This document shows positions 19,766 to 27,796 of a stretch of DNA of 27,796 nucleotides, in pieces. The DNA lies in the NCBI GenBank assembly GCA_001586965.3, contig LUCW03001589.1, positions 1 to 27,796 on the forward strand, read 5' to 3'. Source of the stretch: Sphaeroforma sirkka (lineage: Eukaryota; Opisthokonta; Ichthyosporea; Ichthyophonida). Each line of letters begins with the position of its first letter. The first letter of the stretch is position 1. A model generated the notes under the pieces. That model was given only the letters and a program-made list of their open reading frames with translations, was not told the DNA's origin and did no database searches. Position numbers and translations under genes: made by a program.

Positions 19766-21757
19766 TCAGTGCTTAACTTGGACGTCGGGTAAATCCTTGC
19801 AATCCTCTTTGTGCCAACCGTTAGTACCCTTGCAAGTAGCACACTCTTTCATATAGTGTCCAAAATCTGGCTTGCCTGGTGCACACTTAACAGGGTCGTG
19901 TCTACCATTCCACTTGCCATTACGTTTTGTGAGGTTGTAACCACACTTCTTGCAAGGCGCTCTCACCTTCTTATCACCTTTCGGTTCGGTAGAAGTAGAG
20001 CCAGTACCCCCCTCCAGTAGTAGTGCGAGGTTTCTTAGTACTACGCGCAGTATTAGTCTCTACTGCGTTTCGCTTAGTGGGCTGGGTGTAGCTCGTGGTA
20101 CTAAGTACTCTAGTAGAGGAATTGGTATGCTTGTGTACTATCTTCTCAAAGACAGACCAAGGCATAGATCGCAAATCACCATAGGCGATGATGTCATCAT
20201 TGACTTTCTTAAAGAGGTTAGCTCCCAGAGTCTCCATCATCTGACAAATTAATAAATATTCGCCAGTATAGGTACGACCACCCATCCGAGTATTCATATG
20301 TGTCATATGAGCTAGAGCACCTCGAATAGTGGTATCGTTCGCAAAGAACTTGCGAGACTCTAGAAGTTCACGGTCACGTGCATCTTCAAAAAAAGGTGTT
20401 AAGTATATTATCACGCAACTGGTGCCAGGGTAGGGCTTTCCAGTTGGGCTCATGAGCCTTCAAGATAGTTCGCCATTCACCTGGCTCACAGAAATGAATA
20501 AAGGCATTCATCATCTGCTTATCCCTAAGGCTGGCAGACTCCTTAAGTTGGTCGAAGGCCTTCAGTGTCTCCACTGTACTCTCATTAGTAGAGAAATCGA
20601 CCTCAGCCTGCGCGTTACCTAGCTGCTTTATAAAGCTTGGTTCTAAGTGTTCACGAGGCTCATGCTCAGTGCTACGGGCTGCTAGTGCCAAGATGGTGTC
20701 TATTTCCTTTCTCTTGTTATCGATTAGATAGCGAATGTTATCCGCTTTCCTATCGTCAAGGTCAGAGTCATTCAATAGACGGTCCTCAAGGACTTGCATA
20801 CCAGAGCGCAATAGCCTGAGACGAGTATGTCTGGTTCTCACTTCCTCATCCTCAGGATTAGAGCGGGAACTCTCTAACGAGGTACTGGTGTAGCGATTGC
20901 CAAAATCGTGATTACCAGGGTTAGTTGGCAAATGAGGGTCGATATTACGAGGATGGTAAGCCTCATCGAGTTCCATACGATCATATCCTCTGACAGGGTT
21001 AGGTTTGTCAAGAGGATGGTCGATGGTAGCATCAGAGCTATAGAGATTAAATTTTGAAATATTATCTCTCTCGCCAGTGGTAATTGGCTTAGTGGTAAAC
21101 ATACTGGCTGGTATACCAGTAGGTCTCGGGTTCGAAACCCGGCCCAAATTTTTTTTCTTCTTCGGTATAGGAAGAATATCAGCCAAGTGGGACACGATAG
21201 AGGGGTCCACAACTGCTGCTGCCGCTAGCTCCTTCAAGAGCGCTTCAGTGCGGTTCAATTGGCGTCCAGATTGAGAGGATCCAACCACTCGTTGTCGAGT
21301 TATGGCGTCCTCAGCTTCGGCCCCAAGATTTGAGCTGAATGGAATGGCTTCTCCATCGATGGCGAAACCGAAATTTTCGGACAGGTCCAATACTTCCTTT
21401 TCACGCCGGATTTGTGCTGGAGTGTCCTTTAGATGTGGAGTTATAATGCCCCCGACATTCGTATCCACGAATTTTCCAGCCTTTCGACGTTTATCCCCAA
21501 TATTTGACGGCACGTGGTCAGGGGGCAAGCTGGGGTCCTGAGCTTCACTCCTAGGTGATACACGGACGCTGGCGAGCCTTTCCGCGGTAGTAGATACCTC
21601 TTCTTCCAAGGCTTTAGGATCCGACGAGTCATCCTCAGAATAATCCTCTGTACCAACCTCAGAATTTGCTTCCCCAACAGTATCCTCGGCAGGCTCAACT
21701 CCAGACAGGCTAGGTGTTTCCACAGGGATCTCAGGAACCTCGGCAGGCTTAGCAGGC
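19766..21757 (-). pseudogene. gag: gag of family 1, copy 3 (broken)
   Basis: This matches gag of copy 1: acidic N-terminal region (EDTVGEANSEVGTEDYSEDD), a long helical capsid part (TRHTRLRLLRSGMQVLEDRL ... KAFDQLKESASLRDKQMMNA), and a Cys/His-rich end (CKKC ... CATCKGTNGWHKEDC) that ends in VQVKH and TGA at 19768. A stretch of almost 490 residues is open from 20386 rightward and reads straight through the tRNA-like sequence at 21078-21149. It has a couple of breaks. At its 5' side gag meets the mosaic segment starting at 21757. Confidence 0.82.
21078..21156 (+). other. tRNA-like sequence (A box, B box, T-run), antisense to gag of copy 3
   Basis: A box TGGCTTAGTGG is at 21085-21095, stem ACTGG/CCAGT at 21103-21107 and 21116-21120 around an 8-base loop, T stem/loop TCGGG-TTCGAAA-CCCGG at 21126-21142, B box at 21128-21140, acceptor-like CCCAAAT at 21143-21149, and eight T from 21149 to 21156. 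The B box is canonical and the spacing fits a tRNA body of 72 nt. The 5' and 3' acceptor strands do not pair. It is identical to the copy 1 version, so it was captured before these copies spread. Confidence 0.72.
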
Positions 21758-21931
21758 GATCTGAAGCGTCGGTTGCTACTTGGAATGGGACACCATCCAC
21801 AGGGTACTGCATGATGTATATATCTGTCATTTCTTATGTGTGGCTTCGGGCTATAACTTGCTTTATGCATTTTAGTTTAATATAGTTTGAAACCTAGTAA
21901 TTTCCATCGAAGTTTACATATTTTTCAGTTA
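21757..21931. other. mosaic of three short family 1 pieces at the 5' LTR/gag border
   Basis: Three pieces of about 60 bp follow one another. 21757-21816 matches 18221-18280 (RNase H, same orientation). 21813-21869 matches 5430-5486 (integrase, plus orientation). 21869-21931 matches 276-338 (LTR end plus leader, plus orientation). The joints share GATG (4 bp) and TCAGTTA (7 bp), with about 1 bp at the others. This pattern fits template switching during reverse transcription or replication-based repair; a chimeric assembly is the alternative. Confidence 0.85.
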
Positions 21932-22459
21932 GGATTTAGCAGTGGTAGCTTGTGTAAGAATGATCGGGACTGCCTCTTGTTAAGAGCCTAAATATCCTCG
22001 ATCACACAGGGCGTACCTCTAGCTGTTCTTTATTGAATAATTTTCACTAGAAGTACTAAGTGTTCATGACCACTTGCCTAATTTGTAAATAGACATAATA
22101 ACGTAAGTCGCGTTAATACATTAGCTGATATAAATAAAGTTCCATCTGAAGAAAAGTTAAAAAAAGAAAAGACTTATTGGATTTTGGAGATTGGCGGGAG
22201 GACCAAAATCTATAAGTAGTAGTTCGGAGATTATAAAATTTAGTTTATAATATCCTACATCTACTAATGTCTCAAATAGGTCCAAGTAGATGAGTCATAC
22301 CAAATACTCAGGCTATTGGAGCCATCAAAGTGAATTTAGAACACTTTGGAAATATTGGAAAAAGAGCTTGTACTCAATTATTTAAAATACAAATAAAAAC
22401 CAATGTATTATCTCAATTGATCTTGATATTTTAGACTGACCGGAGGCCGTATTTCTACA
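21925..22459 (-). repeat. 5' LTR of copy 3
   Basis: This is a reverse-oriented family 1 LTR matching 14882-15414, ending TTTCTACA at 22459 next to the GAAA duplication. Its inner border is part of the mosaic at 21869-21931. It carries the same copy-specific variant as the LTR at 14815-15414. Confidence 0.93.
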
Positions 22460-22463
22460 GAAA
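22460..22463. repeat. target-site duplication of copy 3, right
   Basis: GAAA here repeats 14811-14814 on the other side of copy 3. Together with TG...CA element ends this marks a normal integrase-mediated insertion. Confidence 0.75.
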
Positions 22464-22640
22464 TTTATTCGCTGCCGCCCGATCGTGAGGCTGCTGGCGT
22501 GGAGATTTCATCACTCTGCGAAATGTCTCAAAGGACCGCTTCGCCGACGACGACAAATTTTGAGGGGTAGCCATGTCCAAGTGTAGGTCCGCTGGGTCCA
22601 AATATTTTCTACCAGTTGATTCACTAACGTTTTTGAGTCT

Positions 22641-22864
22641 TGATACCAATCCGGATCATTAGGCGGTATCTCATCAAGGGTCGGAAATATTTGTGCCCGA
22701 TTTTGAGCTTTTGTCAACAACATCGCTCTACGAGTAGCATGAAGTTGATCGTCTGATGCCTGATACCAGTCCGGACCATTAGCCGGCATCTCATCAAGAG
22801 TCGGAATTGTCTGGTCTCGATTTTGAGCGTTCTTCAGCAATCGTTCGCGGCGCGTAACATGAAC
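22641..22864 (-). repeat. 120-bp direct repeat, two units, in family 2 gag
   Basis: TGATACCA[A/G]TCCGGA begins at 22641 and again at 22761. The similar part is about 104 bp in each unit (22641-22744 and 22761-22864). The period of 120 bp equals 40 codons, so the repeat keeps frame. On the protein level each unit holds TRR..LL..AQNR..., PTLDE.P and PDWYQ. Units differ at many sites, so the duplication is old compared with the LTR copies. Confidence 0.85.
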
Positions 22865-23464
22865 ATTCGCGTAAGGAGCCACTTGAGGTATGGGCTTCGT
22901 ACGTCCAATCTTGCGCTTCACCGGGCTAATTCGCTTCATGTTGATAGCCCCGCTCTCAGATAACTGGTTAGTTGGTGACAACTCCGCTTGTGTTAGGTAT
23001 TGAGGGGCCCAGGTGTGTGGCCTTGTTGATTCGGCCTCGGACTCAGAAAAATCATCATCCACTATCGCCTGGGCCTTGTCCTGGGGTAGAGATGTGTCAA
23101 TCTAGGTCAGTGACAGCTTACGGAGTTGACGGAGTTGCTTTTTAATAAGACGACTCTTTTCCTTTGCCTCCTTTACACGCGATAACGTATTCAAGTGGCC
23201 TGCTTGATCCGCCATCCATTCTGGGGCTCGGCAAATCCCATCCAAGGTTTGTATTGAGAACTAGACCTCAGACTGTAGCCGAGTCAACTCCAAATGAATT
23301 TTCACCTTGTCGTCGTCTCCGAGTGCCGGCGTCTTGGCACATGATGTCTCCAGCTTATTACATAGCTCGGTCAAATGCCGATTTGTTCCAAGCAGTCGTT
23401 TTAACAGTTGGGCACAGGATTGCTTGCCCACCGTAGGCGATGGTCTGGCCTCGGGTCCCGACAT

Positions 23465-23989
23465 TGTGGTAAAAAAATATTAAACCAAGTCGTTTCTTAG
23501 TTAGTTAATCTTTAAAGAACGTAGTATAATAAATACAGTAGTTCGGTCACTTAAAAAACGTGGTCAAAACCAAGTGACATTTGATAAAGAGTGTTAAGTC
23601 CGAAATAAGTGAACTCAATCAGAAATTCCAATATGAACGGCGCGTCTGCTGTATTTATTAACCACGTCCTTGTGTAAGACGAGATTTTCTCTAACGACGG
23701 CAGATTGTGAAAATCTCCGTATTTAAGATTCTGGTCTCCTAGTTACTAATTAATGGTGACACTCGGTAAGTCATCATTCTATTCCTCTAAACTATATTCT
23801 ACTACCTAATCCGGTCCTCGGCGATCTCGGCCCGATCATCAATAAATTCCTCTTAGGTCTGAGCCGTTTTGGTCTACTGAAACTCTAAGGATGTCTAGGA
23901 GCCTTTGAGTGGGGGTTTCAACTACCACCGGAGAGGCATGTCAGCAACCGTGTGTCTCTCCCTAGGTGCAGCCTGTAGTAATACCGACC
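23465..23989 (-). other. non-coding 5' region of family 2, probable LTR/leader
   Basis: About 525 bases without a credible reading frame lie between the family 2 start codon and the truncated LTR of copy 4. On the minus strand this stretch starts TGGTCGG at 23989 and ends ACCACA before the ATG, and it is AT-rich in its second half with AATAAATA near 23658. Position suggests the 5' LTR and leader of family 2, but no second copy exists in the window, so LTR borders and a primer-binding site cannot be fixed. Confidence 0.45.
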
Positions 23990-24274
23990 ATTGGATTTGG
24001 AGATTGGCGGGAGGACCAAAATCTATAAGTAGTAGTTCGGAGATTATAAAACTTAGTTTATAATATCCTACATCTACTAATGTCTCAAATAGGTCCAAGT
24101 AGATGAGTCATACCAAATACTCAGGCTATTGGAGCCATCAAAGTGAATTTAGAACACTTTGGAAATATTGGAAAAAAAGAGCTTGTACTAAATTATTTAA
24201 AATACAAATAAAAACCAATATATTATCTCAATTGATCTTGATATTTTAGACTGACCGGAGGCCGTATTTCTACA
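23990..24274 (-). repeat. partial LTR of copy 4
   Basis: 285 bases match the first half of the family 1 LTR in reverse orientation, from TTTCTACA at 24274 back to ATTGGATTT at 23990. The other half is absent next to family 2 sequence. This is close to the LTR coordinate (about 273) at which the window itself begins. Confidence 0.9.
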
Positions 24275-24319
24275 TAGCCCCCCAGTAGCTTTTAGAACTA
24301 CGAACGTACGTTAAGATAC

Positions 24320-26159
24320 GATCTAGTTGGTAAAGCGAAAACCAAAGTAAAAACGGTTTCGGTCATGACTTATCAGAAGTAAGTATGTGCCTATATGTAC
24401 GAGTTCAAGACTCATGTTGTACTCTATGTCGTTTAGTATTTGGTCCAGTAACCATTTCCGATGTAGGCGCCTTACGTTTATTATTTGGTAAGGTAATAGC
24501 CAAAGGCTGTTCTTCATTAGTAAGTAAGTTTGAACAATTTTCTGCACTGTTGGTAAGCAGATCAGAAAGTTTAGTCACGTAAGGAAGTAGGTGGCAAATA
24601 GGGAATTTCAGATCCGTCAGGGTTTGTAGTCACCTGACTGGAAACCCTTTTCGTTTATCTCGTGTGTTCTTATGTAAACGCTTATTCCATTTCTTGTTAA
24701 AGATACGAAGAAAGTCTTGAGATTCACGAGAAATGCATCGGAGGTTAGCCAAGCTACTGTCCCATCCATGAAACGGGTCTTGTAGTAAGTGTAACCGTCT
24801 TCGGATGTTTTATCAATTATATCTTTGACTTGTGACTCCATAACTGGTATATCAGAATCAAATGAGCGAGCGAATGAGAGTTCGGAGGTAGGGATACGGT
24901 GAGTGCCTAGATTGGTTGCGCTAGTACCATCAATGTTATTCACTTCGTAAGTATCACTCTTCTCATCATGGTAGGAAATAACAAAAGGTCTATCGTCTTA
25001 GAAGAAGAGAGTTCGGTAACGTTGGCGTTTCGATTTATAATGTTAACGTAATCGCCGACTTTGAACTGAACAATGTTCTTAGTGTTATTCAATCGGTCAT
25101 ACGCTTTAAGTAGAACGCGATTCTTGTGCTCAGTAAACAGGGGTAAACAACGTTCTGCATATGCTCGATCTTTTGAAGCCACGGGGTAGCGTGTTTCTCA
25201 GGCACAGTTTTATCAAACGTTGCTTGTAATTCACTATAGCGGCCAAAGAAATAGTGAAACAGGGAGTGTTCCAGTTTGAGGATTCATGCAGTTATTCATT
25301 TGAGTCTGAACCCATTTCAAATGATAAGGCCACATATCCTCAACGTCGTCTAGTGCGGTACGCAAAAGAGTTTCTTAAGTTCTCTATGACGTGTCTCATT
25401 TGCACCCTGCGTTTGAGGTTTGTAAGGAACACCACGCCTATGGGTCATGCCTGATACAGTATAAGTGCCTCCATTACGTCGGTACAAAACTCACTACCGT
25501 TATCAGAACATAGTACTCGGGGAAACCGAAGTCATTAAAGACGTGATAGCATAATTCTGCCACTGTTTGTGGACGTTTGTTCGGTATTGCATAAAAGCAA
25601 GTTATAGCCCGAAGCCACACATAAGAAATGACAGATATATACATCGCCAGTATGCTTGGATCGCGGGAGTTTAACCAAATCGACTATGACTCGGCGCATC
25701 GGTTGGTCTTCTGTCACACTTTTTTGGGGTGCCCAACCGTATCGCTTGATCTGGTTCTTTTCACAATCAGTACAGCGTCGGTATACTTCACGTATGGTTT
25801 CTTTCAGCGCCGGGTGATCAAGCCCTGCACGAATAGCCATTTTATAAGTATGCTCATATGCTCGATGCGTTAAATTATGTATAATTTTAACTCTACTTTC
25901 GAGCTCTCCTCTAAGTCAGTCAGATTCTGCGTAACGCTGGCTGGATGAACCATAGTCCTGTTGGAAAGGGCAGCCTCAGTATCAGGAGGGGTAGAGTCAC
26001 TGAGATACATAATTGACAACATTGGATTGTTGAAGTATCTTCTTCAGTTGTTTCGCAACTCCTGGCTGTTCTTTAAGCAGCGCTTTAAGTAGTTGAGTGC
26101 GAGCTTCAGGTTCTCTTAGAGTTTTGAGTCTTTGATCCATGGCCTTAGCTAGTTCCATG
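24320..26159 (-). pseudogene. pol: pol tail and integrase of copy 4 (broken)
   Basis: The tail with VKDIIDKTSEDGYTYYKTRF is at 24617-24943. Integrase sequence follows to the right: the barrel domain (FKVGDYVNIINRNANV), the DD35E core region, and the zinc module (CTDCEKNQIKRYGWAP near 25730-25800). The order and residues match copies 1-3. Many breaks leave only short open pieces. Confidence 0.82.
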
Positions 26160-27796
26160 TTTTTTACGATCTAATGCCGTTTCAATCGGCATTACCTCGA
26201 CTACAATCTTGTTGGGTGCATGTGTTGTACGAGTCTTGAGCTTTTGTTCAAACTCTTTAGACTCCTCTAGTTTAGCTAAGAATTCGGTTGAGGTTTCCAC
26301 TTAGTGGTACCTGCAGGACCGATGCGACAAACAATGGTGTGTTTCCAAGGCGTCTTCTTAATAGAATAGGATCCCTGATACAAGAACGTGTCGGTTTCAC
26401 GGTCGACATAAATAGGTTCGTCTTGAATCATATTAATTAAATCACGTATCCATGGGTCGGAGTTACGTAAGGGACAACACAGCGTAATGGTAGATTTCGT
26501 AATATTAACATAATTTAACAACTGTGCGATAAGTTGACAAGGTGGGTTAGCCACGCATTATGCTTTGATAAGTCAAGCTGAAATGCATCACCTTTAGGAT
26601 GAGTCAACGACCTATATTCAGAAACCTGTTTGTTATGTTCTGCGGCGAACATATCAACAGTAAATGGACCCCATCGTGATTGAGCGAGGTTAAACCATTT
26701 CTTATTTAGCATCCAATCGGTTGCTAATAACTCTTTGACTGTTTTCTGGTAGTCGGGCACAAGTCGAGAGCATATCAGGAAGATGGTTATGTATTCCTGG
26801 AATGTGTGTTATATTAAAAGCGAACTTGGCAATAATGTCATGCCAGCGGCTCACCAACTGTGAATCAGGGGTTCATATCTTTTTAAGTATGTTAAAGACT
26901 TTTGATCACAGGCGACAGTAAAGTAACTTCCATAAAGGTAGTCTTTAAACTGTCTTAGCGCAGTAACTATAGCAAGGAGCTCTTGTTTAACGGTAGGGTA
27001 ATTCCGTTGACTCTTATTATAACTCTTGCTAAAGAATTGTATGTAGCGCGGTTTACCATTTATCGTTTGGTAAAGCACTCCACCTACCGCTCGATCTGAA
27101 GCGTCGGTTGCTACTTGGAATGGGACACCATCCACAGGGTACTGCATGATGGGTGCGTCCATTACTTTACTTTGACTAGTTTAAATGCATCATCACATTC
27201 TTTAGTCAAAGCTTTCCCAAAGGTCCTTTTGTGCAGCCGTAGGTGACTGAAGGCTTTTTAAGTAATGAAAAGATGCGGTACCGATCCGAGAAGAAGTTAA
27301 CAAACCCACACACAGAGTTCACATCTCTTCCAGTAATTGGTGTTGATAAATCCAACAGAAACTGTTTTCTTGCCAGGATCAATTTCTACCCTGCTGCAGA
27401 GCATGTCCATGTGCTGTCTTTGTAAAGATAACTATATCATCTAAATAGACTGATACGTTATATACGACAGGTCACGCAAATGGTTTCCATACTAACTTGT
27501 TGGAAGAAAAGAAGGTTGCTTGTATGTAAACCTTCAGATTGCACCTTGCTTTAAGCTAAGAAGGTACTTCTTACACCTTGCCCAAGTAAAGGAAGAAACT
27601 ATTTTCCTATGAAGGCTCCTTACATATATCAGCAGTTGATGGAATGCGGCTTTTAAAGTCTATCTTGGAAAAGATAATTGCACACCCTCCATTTGCGTAG
27701 TATCTCGCTTATCTTAGGTAAGGGAAAACTATGTTGCGGAATTAGTTTGTTGATTGGCGACAGGTCTAGTACTACTCTTGTTTTACTAAACGTTCC
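26160..27796 (-). pseudogene. pol: pol NPP module, RNase H and part of RT, copy 4 (broken)
   Basis: The NPP module (ANPPCQLIAQLLNYVNITKS, VDMFAAEHNKQVSEYR) lies near 26450-26680. RNase H (VATDASDRAVGGVLYQ, KSYNKSQRNYPTVKQELLAI) is at about 26760-27150. RT palm sequence continues to the window edge. The part right of 27400 is still recognisable as RT at nucleotide level but is very irregular compared with 3250-3600 of copy 1. Confidence 0.8.

Larger units (their letters stand above)
14815..22459 (-). mobile_element. Ty3/Gypsy LTR retrotransposon, family 1, copy 3 (broken), inserted in family 2
   Basis: This is a family 1 element of about 7.6 kb on the minus strand with both LTRs, gag and pol. 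It interrupts the gag of the family 2 element and is flanked by GAAA on both sides. Its two LTRs share the G variant at 15059 and 22110 (C on the coding strand) that copy 1 lacks, and differ from each other by about two substitutions and some homopolymer lengths, so the insertion is recent. It is nearly identical to copy 1 across gag and pol. About seven breaks are seen in coding sequence. A mosaic of short element pieces lies at the 5' LTR/gag border. Confidence 0.93.
22460..23464 (-). pseudogene. gag: gag 5' part of family 2 (separated by copy 3)
   Basis: Minus-strand coding pieces begin at ATG 23464 (MSGPEARPSPTVGKQSCAQL), a helical start with Leu-rich heptad-like spacing (LLKRLLGTNRHLTELCNKLE). 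Then comes an acidic stretch (MDDDFSESEAES) and two copies of a ~40-residue unit containing IPTLDEMPANGPDWYQ and FPTLDEIPPNDPDWYQ. It ends at the copy 3 border. Base composition, orientation and the target-site duplication indicate it is the upstream part of the family 2 gag region. No domain is recognised, and the start is chosen because the sequence upstream is non-coding and AT-rich. It has a few breaks. Confidence 0.62.
23990..27796 (-). mobile_element. Ty3/Gypsy LTR retrotransposon, family 1, copy 4 (broken, leaves window)
   Basis: This is a third long family 1 copy on the minus strand, in order (right to left) RT, RNase H, NPP module, integrase, tail, purine tract, and a partial LTR. 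Protein blocks match copies 1 and 3. It carries far more small length differences than the other copies, of the order of several tens, and they are densest from about 27400 to the right edge. Many sit in or near homopolymers, which suggests sequencing or consensus error on top of real decay. Its LTR ends at 23990 where family 2 sequence begins. Confidence 0.88.

Noticed and set aside
21078-21156. A functional tRNA gene
   Set aside because: The acceptor strands do not pair and the anticodon loop has eight bases, so it is called tRNA-like only.
23972-23990. TGTAGTAATACC as a start of another family 1 LTR
   Set aside because: Similarity to TGTAGAAATACGG stops after about 11 bases and the following sequence belongs to copy 4's LTR in the opposite orientation.
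1-27796. Host protein-coding genes
   Set aside because: Every stretch with coding character is accounted for by the two element families; the remaining ~525 bp at 23465-23989 has no credible reading frame.
1-27796. DIRS element identity based on the methyltransferase-like module
   Set aside because: The elements have true LTRs with TG...CA ends, a DD35E integrase and a target-site duplication, and no tyrosine recombinase, so they are Ty3/Gypsy and not DIRS.

Overview
The window is eukaryotic and consists almost entirely of LTR retrotransposons of the Ty3/Gypsy order. The evidence is gag, aspartic protease, reverse transcriptase, RNase H and DD35E integrase coding sequence flanked by TG...CA long terminal repeats. 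I found no host gene, rRNA, CRISPR array or bacterial-style operon. The host lineage cannot be settled from the sequence; a repeat-rich fungus, microsporidian, protist or invertebrate would all fit. All elements are treated as fossils, and every copy looks broken.

There are two families. Family 1 has a ~598-600 bp LTR (TGTAG...TTACA) and is present four times: copy 1 (+) at 1-8419, a pol-only piece, copy 2 (+), at about 8420-9953, copy 3 (-) at 14815-22459, and copy 4 (-) at 23990-27796, which runs off the window. Family 2 (-) is a distinct Ty3-like element lying at about 9954-14814 and again at 22460-23989, because copy 3 of family 1 has inserted into its gag region and left a 4-bp target-site duplication. 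Copies 1 and 3 face each other as roughly 8-kb inverted arms around a ~6.4-kb centre.

Family 1 internal order is gag (Cys/His-rich C-terminus), a lone UGA, then pol in the same frame: protease, RT (YLDD), RNase H, a methyltransferase-like module (NPPC), integrase (HHCC + DD35E), and a tail resembling a diverged chromodomain. Family 2 has the same order with YVDD and NPPW motifs. The extra NPP-type module between RNase H and integrase in both families is the most unusual protein feature.

Other signals are a tRNA-like sequence with A box, B box and T-run antisense inside family 1 gag; a threefold ~515-bp tandem repeat at the 3' end of copy 1; and a microhomology-jointed mosaic at the LTR/gag border of copy 3. 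LTR pairs within a copy are almost identical and share a copy-specific variant, so copies 1 and 3 are young. Copy 4 carries many small length differences near the right edge, which may partly reflect sequencing error.
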